Below, one piece after another: positions 6,363 to 11,737 of a stretch of 23,283 nucleotides of DNA; within the stretch, counting starts at the first letter, position 1; each line of letters begins with the position of its first letter. The stretch lies in IMG/VR virus record IMGVR_UViG_3300008266_000489, positions 1-23,283 of that record; one strand, 5' to 3'. The position numbers and the translations under genes are program-made. Under the pieces are notes generated by a model, which was not told where the DNA came from, did no database searches, and was given only the letters and a program-made list of their open reading frames with translations. Origin of the DNA: a virus.

Positions 6363-6883
6363 TATGCTAGAGGGTCAGTAACGACCAAAGTGTTGTTCGC
6401 CCGCAACATGACATTACCGGTATGGATATCATAGCAAATCCGCCGTGTCACTTTTTTCGCATCCTTGATAAGGTTACGCAATGTTACAAGTTCCTCAGGA
6501 ATTTCATACTTTTTGCTACCATCAAAATAATTGCTAATCTGACCCACAGTCTTCCGAAAATCCTTGTATTTGTCGCCTCGTAATTTACTGCAGGCTATCA
6601 ACGGCTCCATGGACACAAGTCCAACCGACTTTTTACCGCTTGTAAACACCTTGACATAGTTAATCACGGGCGCATAGGAATTCGGCTTCTCCAGCTTAGA
6701 CAATGCTTCCAGGTACGCTAGGTAGCCTTTGTCATCCTCAAAAACCTTGAGAATTTCATCTTCAAAGCGGTACACATTAGCAAAGGCACCACAATCAAGC
6801 CAGCGAGAATCCAGCAAATCCGACACAATCTCCCGAGCATGTTTCACGGGTTGATCCACTTCAATGTATTCAATATTAAACAT
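6359..6883 (-). CDS. Minimal protein-kinase-fold protein (174 aa)
   Basis: The start at 6883 follows a GAGG site closely. Motifs follow the order of a protein kinase/aminoglycoside-kinase fold: a glycine-poor loop with CGAFANVYRF (31-40), the lysine strand ILKVF with Lys46, a hinge-like SMEPL (91-95), the catalytic loop DIHTGNVML with Asp152 and Asn157, and the metal-binding VVTDP with Asp170. The chain ends four residues later, so the C-lobe after the DFG-like site is missing. It is far shorter than a typical 250-300-residue kinase. Its target is unknown; host-protein phosphorylation is possible but unproven. It is the last gene of the unit from the promoter at 7461-7488. Confidence 0.75.
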   Translation of the reverse strand: MFNIEYIEVDQPVKHAREIVSDLLDSRWLDCGAFANVYRFEDEILKVFEDDKGYLAYLEALSKLEKPNSYAPVINYVKVFTSGKKSVGLVSMEPLIACSKLRGDKYKDFRKTVGQISNYFDGSKKYEIPEELVTLRNLIKDAKKVTRRICYDIHTGNVMLRANNTLVVTDPLAY

Positions 6884-7055
6884 AATCCCTCGTTGCTTTA
6901 ATTCCACGTGATCCAGTCGCCATAGCTTTAGCGCCAATGTTGGCAATAGAGTATTTACTGGCCGTCCAAGTTTTTTCACCCTTGCGCGGAGCACGTGGTT
7001 TACACTTCACAATTTTACCGCCAGATGCTAAGAATTCCTGTATCGCTTTGTCCAT
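6876..7055 (-). CDS. Small basic protein (59 aa)
   Basis: This 59-codon frame starts MDKAIQEFLASGGKIVKCKP and ends KATRDYV. It is rich in lysine and arginine with no acidic cluster, so it may bind nucleic acid. The start has AAGGAAA upstream, and its end overlaps the kinase-like gene by eight bases. It fills the space between the kinase gene and the gene at 7065-7337. I recognise it loosely as a type of small phage protein without known function. Confidence 0.65.
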   Translation of the reverse strand: MDKAIQEFLASGGKIVKCKPRAPRKGEKTWTASKYSIANIGAKAMATGSRGIKATRDYV

Positions 7056-7064
7056 GATATTTCC

Positions 7065-7337
7065 TTAGACCAAATCTACTTGCACTTGCTTGCCACGAAT
7101 TGTAGTGCCAAGACCCGTAGGAATGGGTTTCCGTGTAGCATCGGCCATACGGCGTTCGTATGATAACTGAATCAACGCTTCCCAGCAAATGCACCGCGCC
7201 ATCACAGTGGCGAATTGTTCCGTCATTTGCTGGACCGTCATATAAAAACCAATGTCATTCTCAGACCCGTCACCTTTGAAGATAACACGGAATTTCTGAG
7301 AATTCTTAAAACCTTCTATGATTGTCTTGGTACGCAT
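7065..7337 (-). CDS. Hypothetical protein (90 aa)
   Basis: The protein begins MRTKTIIEGFKNSQKFRVIFKGDG and carries a central helical segment with cysteines (MARCICWEALIQLSYERR). It ends in a short strand-like tail (GKQVQVDLV). It is soluble; no family was recognised. The gene follows a 27-residue hydrophobic peptide gene in the unit from the promoter at 7461-7488. Confidence 0.65.
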   Translation of the reverse strand: MRTKTIIEGFKNSQKFRVIFKGDGSENDIGFYMTVQQMTEQFATVMARCICWEALIQLSYERRMADATRKPIPTGLGTTIRGKQVQVDLV

Positions 7338-7340
7338 GAT

Positions 7341-7424
7341 TTATCCCAAAGAAGTTACGGAAGAACCAACAACAACTCCGGTAAGAACCAGAGCAACAAA
7401 AACACCTAAGAGGACTAACAACAT
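7341..7424 (-). CDS. Hydrophobic microprotein (27 aa)
   Basis: A 27-codon frame starts MLLVLLGVFVALVLTGVVVG, one complete membrane segment, and ends after a short serine/threonine tail. An AAGGAA site lies at suitable spacing before the ATG. It is the first gene after the promoter at 7461-7488 and its leader is the conserved AUAGAUUGA type. The composition and ribosome-binding site support it; function unknown. Confidence 0.55.
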   Translation of the reverse strand: MLLVLLGVFVALVLTGVVVGSSVTSLG

Positions 7425-7460
7425 TTTCTTTCCTTCACTTTTCTATCAATCTATGAATAT

Positions 7461-7488
7461 AGTATAACAGGCCTGGTAAGAATGTCAA
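7461..7488 (-). promoter_or_regulatory. Sigma-70-type promoter, AUAGAUUGA class
   Basis: TTGACA, a 16-base spacer ending CCTGT and TATACT on the minus strand. The predicted transcript begins at ATAGATTGA, as at 725, 8230 and 9823. It serves the genes at 7424 down to 6359. Confidence 0.85.
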
Positions 7489-7496
7489 GCGGTTTT

Positions 7497-7790
7497 TTAC
7501 TTTGTTGCGGAAATGACACGGGCTGGAAAACGAATACTTCCTTCGTAGTCCAGTTGATTCTGCTCAAATTCTGTAAGGTAGTTATTAGGTACTACTTCCC
7601 AGCCAGCGATTTGTGACCGATAAAACGGGTTATCGCACTCAATTTGGTCACGGACCAGCATGATGGTTGTAGCCTCATCGCCATCAAAATCATACACAAA
7701 GTAATCCGAACCACCCTTCGGTTTCCAGTAAGGATCATTCTCCGAGCCGTAATTCTCGTAATTCTGAGTGAAAATGTACAATTTAGACAT
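7497..7790 (-). CDS. Hypothetical phage protein (97 aa)
   Basis: The start at 7790 has GAGG six bases upstream. The protein begins MSKLYIFTQNYENYG and contains YWKPKGGSDYFVYDFDGDE and GWEVVPNNYLTEFE. The composition is acidic and aromatic with no membrane segment. I know similar phage hypotheticals but no function. It is the last gene of the unit from the promoter at 8230-8257. Confidence 0.75.
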   Translation of the reverse strand: MSKLYIFTQNYENYGSENDPYWKPKGGSDYFVYDFDGDEATTIMLVRDQIECDNPFYRSQIAGWEVVPNNYLTEFEQNQLDYEGSIRFPARVISATK

Positions 7791-7798
7791 GGAGAACC

Positions 7799-7984
7799 TC
7801 AATCAAAAATAATATCCACAATTTTACCGTCACGGACATAATAGTAACAACTAACATTTCCGTATGTAACACCAATGCATCCATTTGCAGGATACCAACT
7901 ATACTGAGTGATACCCTTGGATTTCAAGTCACTAGCCACGACCTGGCTAGGAATATCTTTATATCCTCTAAAGGCTTCACACAT
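7799..7984 (-). CDS. Hypothetical protein (61 aa), start uncertain
   Basis: The frame ends YVRDGKIVDIIFD. The ATG at 7984 (MCEAFRGYKDIPSQ) fits the short overlap with the gene upstream. An ATG at 8023 would add a signal-like MALLVLISAASAS, but would lie inside the upstream gene and has no ribosome-binding site. The rest has several cysteines and tyrosines (GCIGVTYGNVSCYYY). If the longer form is real, the product may be exported. Confidence 0.55.
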   Translation of the reverse strand: MCEAFRGYKDIPSQVVASDLKSKGITQYSWYPANGCIGVTYGNVSCYYYVRDGKIVDIIFD

Positions 7985-8198
7985 AGAAGCACTCGCCGCG
8001 CTTATCAGCACCAATAGCGCCATACACACAATCACGCACTTCGGTGTCGGTAGCTTCACCAAACATGTCCCGGTTGCTTGCAGCCAAGTCACACAGGTTT
8101 TGATAGACAACTAGCCAAGGGCTTTTAACCGCTTTATGGTACAACACGATACCATGAACAGCAAGGTTTCCTTCATCCGAGAACATTCCGTAATTCAT
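7977..8198 (-). CDS. Conserved phage protein MNYGMFSDEGN family (73 aa)
   Basis: The protein begins MNYGMFSDEGNLAVHGIV and contains MFGEATDTEVRDCVYGAIG. I recognise this as a small phage family of unknown function. AAAAGGAAAA precedes the ATG, and it is the first gene after the promoter at 8230-8257 with the shared leader. It overlaps the next gene by eight bases. Confidence 0.75.
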   Translation of the reverse strand: MNYGMFSDEGNLAVHGIVLYHKAVKSPWLVVYQNLCDLAASNRDMFGEATDTEVRDCVYGAIGADKRGECFYV

Positions 8199-8229
8199 CT
8201 TTTTTCCTTTTCTCTCAATCTATGGGTTA

Positions 8230-8257
8230 ATTATACCAGGAATCCAAGATTTGTCAA
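8230..8257 (-). promoter_or_regulatory. Sigma-70-type promoter, AUAGAUUGA class
   Basis: TTGACA, a 16-base spacer ending CCTGG and TATAAT on the minus strand. From the CCTGG through the first 18 transcribed bases it is almost identical to the promoter at 9823-9850. Confidence 0.9.
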
Positions 8258-8286
8258 TATATTACAAAAGTTCTCAGTTTTTCCAG

Positions 8287-8538
8287 TCAAGTATTCAGCC
8301 GTTTACGTGCGGCTCCAGCAAAAGCACTCAGGTTTCCACACTTATCTTCCCAACGCAAAAGGCTGCGGCAAGTGTAACCAATGTTTCGCTTACTATAGCA
8401 AACGGCTTCTTGGTTCAATTCACCATTAGTAAAAACTCGGCAGTGGTATCTGCCATTGATATTCCTAACCGTGACTTCGTGGTCTACTTCGCCCAAGAGC
8501 AACCGCTGGATACGGAGCACTTGTTTATATCGTTCCAT
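8287..8538 (-). CDS. Hypothetical protein (83 aa)
   Basis: The protein begins MERYKQVLRIQRLLLGEVDHEV, is basic and contains four cysteines. The C-terminal half (RSLLRWEDKCGNLSAFAGAARKRLN) is arginine/lysine-rich and may contact nucleic acid. AAGGAGAACAA precedes the ATG. It lies directly after the HNH endonuclease gene. No family was recognised with confidence. Confidence 0.7.
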   Translation of the reverse strand: MERYKQVLRIQRLLLGEVDHEVTVRNINGRYHCRVFTNGELNQEAVCYSKRNIGYTCRSLLRWEDKCGNLSAFAGAARKRLNT

Positions 8539-8551
8539 TTTGTTCTCCTTA

Positions 8552-9010
8552 TTAAATCTCCATCACCGTCTTGTAAATTGAGTGAAACAACTCAGGATTG
8601 CTAGTACAAGCGGAATGCGAAAAATTCACAATTGACAACCTAGCTTTCATATCATTTTCTTTTTTCGCTTTACGCTCGGCTCGGAGTTTTGGGGCTAACT
8701 CTTTTTCATAGTGCCGAGCATTACCCTTGCGGTCAACCCATTCCAGATTGGATACATCATTGTTCAGTTTATTGCCATCAATGTGGTTCACAATCTCCAG
8801 ATTTTTTGGATTCCGAATAAAAAGTTTAGCCACCAAACGATGGATTTGCAAGTTTCGTTTTTCTTTACCATTAGATATCGTTACACTAGCATATCCAGTG
8901 GACGTGGAAGGTTTCAATTCTCGGAATCTAGAGGATACCGTACCCTCGGAGGACACGGAATAATTCTCAAAACCGGGAATTTTTTTAACTTTACTCATTT
9001 CAATACTCAT
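8552..9010 (-). CDS. NUMOD4-HNH homing-type endonuclease
   Basis: The N-terminus (KKIPGFENYSVSSEGTVSS) is a NUMOD4 module. The HNH part contains IHRLVAKLFI followed by VNHIDGNKLNNDVSNLEWV, the classical HNH_3 pattern with His and Asn residues. A basic helical tail follows. At 152 residues it is a normal size for a free-standing phage homing nuclease. The start is uncertain, as neither 9010 nor 8998 has a strong ribosome-binding site. A 190-base GC-rich structured segment lies directly upstream, and it separates two ordinary phage genes. It likely cuts DNA of related phages to spread itself. Confidence 0.88.
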   Translation of the reverse strand: MSIEMSKVKKIPGFENYSVSSEGTVSSRFRELKPSTSTGYASVTISNGKEKRNLQIHRLVAKLFIRNPKNLEIVNHIDGNKLNNDVSNLEWVDRKGNARHYEKELAPKLRAERKAKKENDMKARLSIVNFSHSACTSNPELFHSIYKTVMEI

Positions 9011-9202
9011 TAAAAGGATTAGAGGAAATCCCAGTTTTACCTGGGCCGACCAAAGTCTCCCACTGCTAACTACTGCTTCCCAAATTCTCGTCCATTGGCA
9101 CCCGTGGTAAGGCTTGCAATGCTCATCGGCCCGATATTCTAGTATCGGTGATCCTTGGGATAGGACTGCTAGGCCTTGACCTGCCTAGCATCAGGAAATC
9201 AA
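9011..9202 (-). ncRNA. Candidate structured RNA upstream of the HNH gene
   Basis: This stretch has no gene and is visibly richer in G and C than its surroundings. By eye it can form an 8-bp hairpin (9167-9174 with 9183-9190), a 6-bp hairpin (9131-9136 with 9143-9148), a 7-bp helix with one bulge (9093-9100 with 9115-9121), a long-range 7-bp helix (9043-9049 with 9126-9132) and a 5-bp hairpin (9030-9034 with 9041-9045). The last competes with the long-range helix. It could be a leader of the HNH gene or the remnant of a self-splicing element. No group I core was recognised. Confidence 0.45.
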
Positions 9203-9430
9203 TCAATAAGACTGGTGCGAATGGCCCAGCCGATACACTACTTCGCCTTCGGAAAGACCGCCTTCGGCGTCATCCATGGTGTATGCTTCCGGCAGACACA
9301 CTTCGGCCAACTCGTTGTAACAGTAATAACCAGAATGGGTCATCACCAGTTTTGCATCAGGCGGCAATGCGGACAGTGCGGCCATCATATCTGCAACGGT
9401 TACAAAATCTCTAAAAACAAAATCATTCAC
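9203..9430 (-). CDS. Hypothetical phage protein (75 aa), GTG start
   Basis: GTG at 9430 is the start because AAGGAG stands six bases upstream and no ATG fits. The protein begins MNDFVFRDFVTVADMMAALSALPPDAKLV and contains HSGYYCYNELAEV. I recognise the type as a conserved phage hypothetical. It ends GHSHQSY, just upstream of the structured segment, and its end looks natural, which argues against a split gene. Confidence 0.75.
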   Translation of the reverse strand: MNDFVFRDFVTVADMMAALSALPPDAKLVMTHSGYYCYNELAEVCLPEAYTMDDAEGGLSEGEVVYRLGHSHQSY

Positions 9431-9441
9431 AATAAACTCCT

Positions 9442-9681
9442 TCAGCGCATTCTAAGCGCCATTAATTTCTTTTCCAAGGCTTCAATCCGAGCCGCTTTTT
9501 TAGCTTCACGGGCCGCTATCTTTTGGGACTTGGCGCTTTGACGCAAGACCTTAGCAAACGCTTTTTCCTTTACGACCTGAAATTTCAAGTCTTGGATCTG
9601 CACTCGCAGGGACTTGTTAATTTCTGCATTCCGCTGGTACTCGCTTTGCAAGTTGGCTAGAGTAATCTGGAGGTTTGTCAT
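9442..9681 (-). CDS. Coiled-coil protein (79 aa)
   Basis: The start at 9681 has AGGAA at good spacing. The sequence MTNLQITLANLQSEYQRN and its continuation show a heptad-like leucine/isoleucine pattern through most of the chain, with a basic, alanine-rich C-terminal half (REAKKAARIEALEKKL). It is probably a helical oligomer. No family was recognised. It is the second gene of the unit from the promoter at 9823-9850. Confidence 0.7.
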   Translation of the reverse strand: MTNLQITLANLQSEYQRNAEINKSLRVQIQDLKFQVVKEKAFAKVLRQSAKSQKIAAREAKKAARIEALEKKLMALRMR

Positions 9682-9695
9682 TTTCTGTTCCTTTT

Positions 9696-9797
9696 TCAAT
9701 CGTTATCGTAAAGACAACTCATCATGTACTGGTAGTCCGACATTTCATTTTCTGGGACTACTTCTGCAACTTCTTCGGTTTCTACTACTTCGGGCAT
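9696..9797 (-). CDS. Acidic microprotein (33 aa)
   Basis: A 33-codon frame begins MPEVVETEEVAEVVPENEMS and ends DYQYMMSCLYDND. It is strongly acidic. It is the first frame after the promoter at 9823-9850, with the AUAGAUUGA leader followed by a modest AAAAG ribosome-binding site. Acidic phage microproteins can mimic DNA, but there is no direct evidence for that here. Confidence 0.55.
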   Translation of the reverse strand: MPEVVETEEVAEVVPENEMSDYQYMMSCLYDND

Positions 9798-9822
9798 TTC
9801 TTTTCTCTCAATCTATGGGTTA

Positions 9823-9850
9823 ATTATACCAGGATTTCAACCTTTGTCAA
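9823..9850 (-). promoter_or_regulatory. Sigma-70-type promoter, AUAGAUUGA class
   Basis: TTGACA, a 16-base spacer ending CCTGG and TATAAT on the minus strand, with the transcript predicted to begin at ATAGATTGA. It serves the genes from 9797 down to about 8287. Confidence 0.9.
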
Positions 9851-9851
9851 T

Positions 9852-9888
9852 GAATACTTGACTTTTTTGCTGTAGTTAAAAAGTATTC
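9852..9888 (-). repeat. Inverted repeat at the end of a GIY-YIG gene
   Basis: An 8-bp perfect inverted repeat (9852-9859 with 9881-9888, GAATACTT) has a 21-base loop. It spans the stop codon of the gene at 9876-10193 and ends just before the -35 box at 9850. An internal pairing CTTTTT/AAAAAG is also possible. No T-run follows, so termination is not assured. Confidence 0.45.
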
Positions 9889-10193
9889 AAAGTTGGTTCA
9901 AACAGGTCAATTAGTGCTCGCTCACTTTGGTGCGCTGGTTTACGCCCACGAACCACATCCAGCACTTCATAACGCCATTCACATTCGGCCAGATTACGGA
10001 GAGCCTCACAAAACGCCCAAGCCTTGTCTTCACACTTAGCACGGCTGACATGCTTTTGCCAGCGGACTTTGACGGATCTTACAAACGCATGCCCTTTGGC
10101 TACTGTAACACCAATGTATGAATCACCGGTATCCACACAGGTGACACGGTACAGGACATGATTTCTATCGGATCTTGGTTTTCTGCTTTTCAT
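9876..10193 (-). CDS. Short GIY-YIG endonuclease domain protein (105 aa), predicted leaderless
   Basis: The GIY-YIG pattern is visible as HVLYRV...SYIGVT (about residues 12-30), with a conserved arginine in VRWQKH and the catalytic glutamate in HQSERALIDLFEPTLN near the C-terminus. No separate DNA-binding domain is present. The ATG at 10193 is preferred over one at 10229, since that one overlaps the -35 box. The chosen ATG follows the -10 box by seven bases, predicting a leaderless mRNA. It is a single-gene unit, consistent with a mobile homing gene. Confidence 0.75.
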   Translation of the reverse strand: MKSRKPRSDRNHVLYRVTCVDTGDSYIGVTVAKGHAFVRSVKVRWQKHVSRAKCEDKAWAFCEALRNLAECEWRYEVLDVVRGRKPAHQSERALIDLFEPTLNTF

Positions 10194-10200
10194 GTATTCT

Positions 10201-10229
10201 ATTATACCAGAAAACTCGGTATATGTCAA
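10201..10229 (-). promoter_or_regulatory. Sigma-70-type promoter giving a probable leaderless mRNA
   Basis: TTGACA, a 17-base spacer ending CTGG and TATAAT (perfect consensus) on the minus strand. Seven bases separate it from the ATG of the GIY-YIG gene at 10193. Confidence 0.85.
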
Positions 10230-10243
10230 GTACAGAAAAAGTA

Positions 10244-10405
10244 TTACATTTGCAGTTTTTTCAATTCATCATTGTGAATCCACTCGGCCACTTCAATGAC
10301 CCAAGTAATGGGTACTTCATAAATCGCGGCAATTTCTGCAAACGAAAGTTCACCATCTTCCAGGGCACACTGGATATCAATAGCAATATCGGACAAACGG
10401 CTCAT
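10244..10405 (-). CDS. Small helix-turn-helix-like protein (53 aa)
   Basis: This 53-codon frame begins MSRLSDIAIDIQCALEDGE. Residues about 21-42 (SFAEIAAIYEVPITWVIEVA) resemble a helix-turn-helix, with the pattern seen in many small phage DNA-binding proteins. The ATG overlaps the stop of the upstream membrane microprotein. It may act as a regulator; this is inference from the motif only. Confidence 0.65.
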   Translation of the reverse strand: MSRLSDIAIDIQCALEDGELSFAEIAAIYEVPITWVIEVAEWIHNDELKKLQM

Positions 10406-10497
10406 AGGGCTCTCCAAACAAGCAAATCAAGGACAAGCACAGCCAGGGCTAGTGCATAAACAAATCCGAAAACGAAAGGTTTCACTTCTGAGGACAT
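10402..10497 (-). CDS. Single-span membrane microprotein (31 aa)
   Basis: A 31-codon frame begins MSSEVKPFVFGFVYALALAV, a membrane segment that continues to near the C-terminus (about residues 8-28). The ribosome-binding site GGAG is inside the last FGV codons of the gene at 10499-10720, the same arrangement as in the paralogue family. It overlaps the helix-turn-helix-like gene (ATGA). Function unknown. Confidence 0.6.
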   Translation of the reverse strand: MSSEVKPFVFGFVYALALAVLVLDLLVWRAL

Positions 10498-10498
10498 A

Positions 10499-10720
10499 TT
10501 ATACTCCGAAAACATAATTACTAACTCCAAGCACGTTTGAAAACAAAAATGCACTTTGTAGGAGGGTCAAGTTCCAATTTCTTTGTTTCACGGCTGAATA
10601 GCACAATGCTATAGAGGAAACGAGAAAAAGACAAAACCCTACTGCTAGGAATCCTCTTGCAACTAGGAACGACCCTAGTATGCCACAGAACACTCCGATA
10701 AACTCAATAACTTTCAACAT
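10499..10720 (-). CDS. Small polytopic membrane protein (73 aa), predicted leaderless
   Basis: The protein has two strongly hydrophobic segments (about residues 5-17 and 22-42) and a C-terminal third segment (about 53-70). The order of motifs (GILGSFLVARGF, GFCLFLVSSIALC, a central RNWNL, final FGV) resembles small phage/bacterial membrane proteins, some similar to one repeat of PnuC-type transporters; that link is weak. Only six bases separate the -10 box from the ATG, so the mRNA is predicted to start at the AUG. Confidence 0.65.
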   Translation of the reverse strand: MLKVIEFIGVFCGILGSFLVARGFLAVGFCLFLVSSIALCYSAVKQRNWNLTLLQSAFLFSNVLGVSNYVFGV

Positions 10721-10726
10721 GTATAC

Positions 10727-10754
10727 AGTATAACAGGACTGGTACTAATGTCAA
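10727..10754 (-). promoter_or_regulatory. Sigma-70-type promoter giving a probable leaderless mRNA
   Basis: TTGACA, a 16-base spacer ending CCTGT and TATACT on the minus strand. Six bases separate the -10 box from the ATG at 10720, so the predicted +1 coincides with the A of the AUG. Confidence 0.85.
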
Positions 10755-10801
10755 GTAATACCAGATTAAAATAATCAAGTATCTGAAAGCCCCACAGCCC
10801 C

Positions 10802-10831
10802 ATTATACTTAAGTACTACAAGGCTTGTCAA
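10802..10831 (-). promoter_or_regulatory. Second sigma-70-type promoter, tandem to 10727-10754
   Basis: TTGACA, an 18-base spacer and TATAAT on the minus strand. Its transcript would carry a leader of about 75 bases, beginning with a G-rich stretch, before reaching the ATG at 10720. The same gene would then be made from both a leadered and a leaderless mRNA. Confidence 0.7.
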
Positions 10832-10850
10832 GTGTTATTTTTGGTAAACT

Positions 10851-10994
10851 TCAATCAGGCTGATAATGATCCATCAAGACAGTCTGTAGGCGCAGAGCCG
10901 CATGGCAAATCTGGAAGGTTTCTCCGTCTAGGGAAAGGTCCGCTAGAGTTTCCAGCAAGTCGGCTAGCTTGGCGTCATCTAAGTCTTTAAACAT
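10851..10994 (-). CDS. Small helical protein (47 aa)
   Basis: The start at 10994 has GGAG at good spacing and a promoter just upstream (11016-11044); an earlier ATG at 11054 lies upstream of that promoter. The protein begins MFKDLDDAKLADLLETLADLS and appears wholly helical and acidic. It is a one-gene unit with its own promoter. No family was recognised. Confidence 0.65.
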   Translation of the reverse strand: MFKDLDDAKLADLLETLADLSLDGETFQICHAALRLQTVLMDHYQPD

Positions 10995-11015
10995 GGTAAT
11001 TCTCCGTAAAGAGTA

Positions 11016-11044
11016 ATTATACCATAAAAAGATTATCCTGTCAA
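11016..11044 (-). promoter_or_regulatory. Sigma-70-type promoter, divergent from the plus-strand promoter
   Basis: TTGACA, a 17-base spacer ending ATGG and TATAAT (perfect consensus) on the minus strand, serving the gene at 10851-10994. Its -35 box is only three bases from the -35 box of the plus-strand promoter at 11048, so the two polymerases would compete. Confidence 0.85.
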
Positions 11045-11047
11045 GTG

Positions 11048-11076
11048 TTGACAAAAGCGGGAAAACGTGTTATAAT
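11048..11076 (+). promoter_or_regulatory. Perfect-consensus plus-strand promoter
   Basis: TTGACA, exactly 17 bases and TATAAT on the plus strand, with an extended TGT before the -10 box. It is the only plus-strand promoter of this quality I found. It reads away from the neighbouring minus-strand genes into a 120-base segment without a conventional gene. Confidence 0.85.
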
Positions 11077-11082
11077 TGAAGG

Positions 11083-11161
11083 TTAAGCTGGAGGTACATA
11101 GGTGCCTATTCCTCCGTGTATAAACGCAAAAAACACGAAAAAACACCCGCCAAGTTGTTGA
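11083..11161 (+). ncRNA. Candidate small transcript with a hairpin over a ribosome-binding site
   Basis: The RNA predicted from the promoter at 11048 can fold a hairpin in which GGAGG (11090-11094) pairs with CCTCC (11111-11115), enclosing an inner ATAG/CTAT pairing and a GTGC loop. That would hide a consensus Shine-Dalgarno sequence and the GTG at 11102. It could be a regulatory RNA or a controlled short mRNA. The exact 3' end is unknown, and no clear plus-strand terminator was seen. Confidence 0.5.
11102..11161 (+). CDS. Possible 19-residue peptide with GTG start
   Basis: GTG at 11102 follows GGAGG by seven bases and opens 19 codons before TGA. The peptide is basic, with prolines, five lysines and two cysteines. 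The ribosome-binding site and start lie inside a hairpin, so translation could be conditional. Shortness makes this a tentative call; the frame may be fortuitous in a non-coding RNA. Confidence 0.3.
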   Translation: MPIPPCINAKNTKKHPPSC

Positions 11162-11173
11162 TTTATAAAGGGT

Positions 11174-11198
11174 AAAAAACGCTTTTATACGTAAAACG
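11174..11198 (-). terminator. Weak intrinsic terminator after the GIY-YIG gene
   Basis: On the minus strand CGTTTTA pairs with TAAAAGCG (one bulged G, four-base loop) and is followed by six Ts, starting about two bases after the stop at 11200. The stem has only two G-C pairs, so efficiency is doubtful. Confidence 0.4.
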
Positions 11199-11199
11199 A

Positions 11200-11601
11200 T
11201 TAACGGGCACCAAGATTTCGCTTTGATATTCGGCATGTCACCCACTCATTATAGAATGAATCACTCAGCAAAGCACCCATCGCAAATATATGGTGCGTCT
11301 CCCAATATGCACACTCGGACCTGTTTCGGCAGAACCGCACAATCTCCCGAGTAAAGTTCACTTCGCCAAGGCGCTTCACATCTTCTAGTAGTACCTTATT
11401 GGAGCCGTAGTATGTCTCCCAATCGCTTGCTTTGCGGATCTTCTTTCGCTTGCCGTTCACCGTTTTATAGGCTGCTTTAGTTAAGTACTTGCGACCAATG
11501 TATCGGCGCTGGCTCTGCAAGTTCGTTATGATATAAACAAAACCGTATGAATCGCCAATCAGTTCATCAGTCACTTCACCATTATTATAGGTCCAAGTCA
11601 T
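11200..11601 (-). CDS. GIY-YIG endonuclease, Seg-like type (133 aa)
   Basis: The start at 11601 has GAGG six bases upstream; a GTG at 11613 is less likely. The GIY-YIG core is GFVYIITNLQSQRRYIGRK (about residues 20-38). It is followed by a lysine-rich insert, SDWETYYGSNKVLLEDV, and the helix CAYWETHHIFAMGALLSDSFYNEW containing the putative catalytic glutamate. I recognise this as a common phage GIY-YIG family, often annotated as Seg-like homing endonuclease, without a separate DNA-binding domain. It ends a unit that starts at the promoter at 14622. Confidence 0.8.
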   Translation of the reverse strand: MTWTYNNGEVTDELIGDSYGFVYIITNLQSQRRYIGRKYLTKAAYKTVNGKRKKIRKASDWETYYGSNKVLLEDVKRLGEVNFTREIVRFCRNRSECAYWETHHIFAMGALLSDSFYNEWVTCRISKRNLGAR

Positions 11602-11737
11602 CGGAATCCTCACTCTCTTCCATTATGTATTCGCTACAGAATGGGCAAAAGGTCGGATCATCTGGCGCTTGGTCGCCGTCGTATACTATCTTAAATGCGG
11701 CCTCGCAATTGTCGCATGTGTGTTTCAATGTCTTCAT
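11585..11737 (-). CDS. Zinc-ribbon microprotein (50 aa)
   Basis: This 50-codon frame begins MKTLKHTCDNCEAAF. It has CDNC at residues 8-11 and CPFC about residues 31-34, a complete four-cysteine zinc ribbon, followed by an acidic tail. The ATG overlaps the TGA of the zinc-finger gene upstream (ATGA) with GGAG before it. Its end overlaps the GIY-YIG gene by 17 bases. Both neighbours are homing-type genes; it may bind nucleic acid or regulate them. Confidence 0.7.
   Translation of the reverse strand: MKTLKHTCDNCEAAFKIVYDGDQAPDDPTFCPFCSEYIMEESEDSDDLDL

Noticed and set aside
9018-9035. Short plus-strand GAGGAAATCC resembling the P4 region of RNase P RNA
   Set aside because: The rest of the RNase P RNA consensus is absent and the match is too short.
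8552-9430. Group I intron with an HNH endonuclease
   Set aside because: I could not find the P3-P7 core sequences or a gene interrupted by the element; the gene upstream ends with what looks like its natural C-terminus. A structured RNA of another type was kept as a candidate.
11033-11245. Minus-strand frame of 70 codons across the divergent promoter region
   Set aside because: It overlaps two consensus promoters, a terminator and the end of the GIY-YIG gene, and has no suitable start signal.
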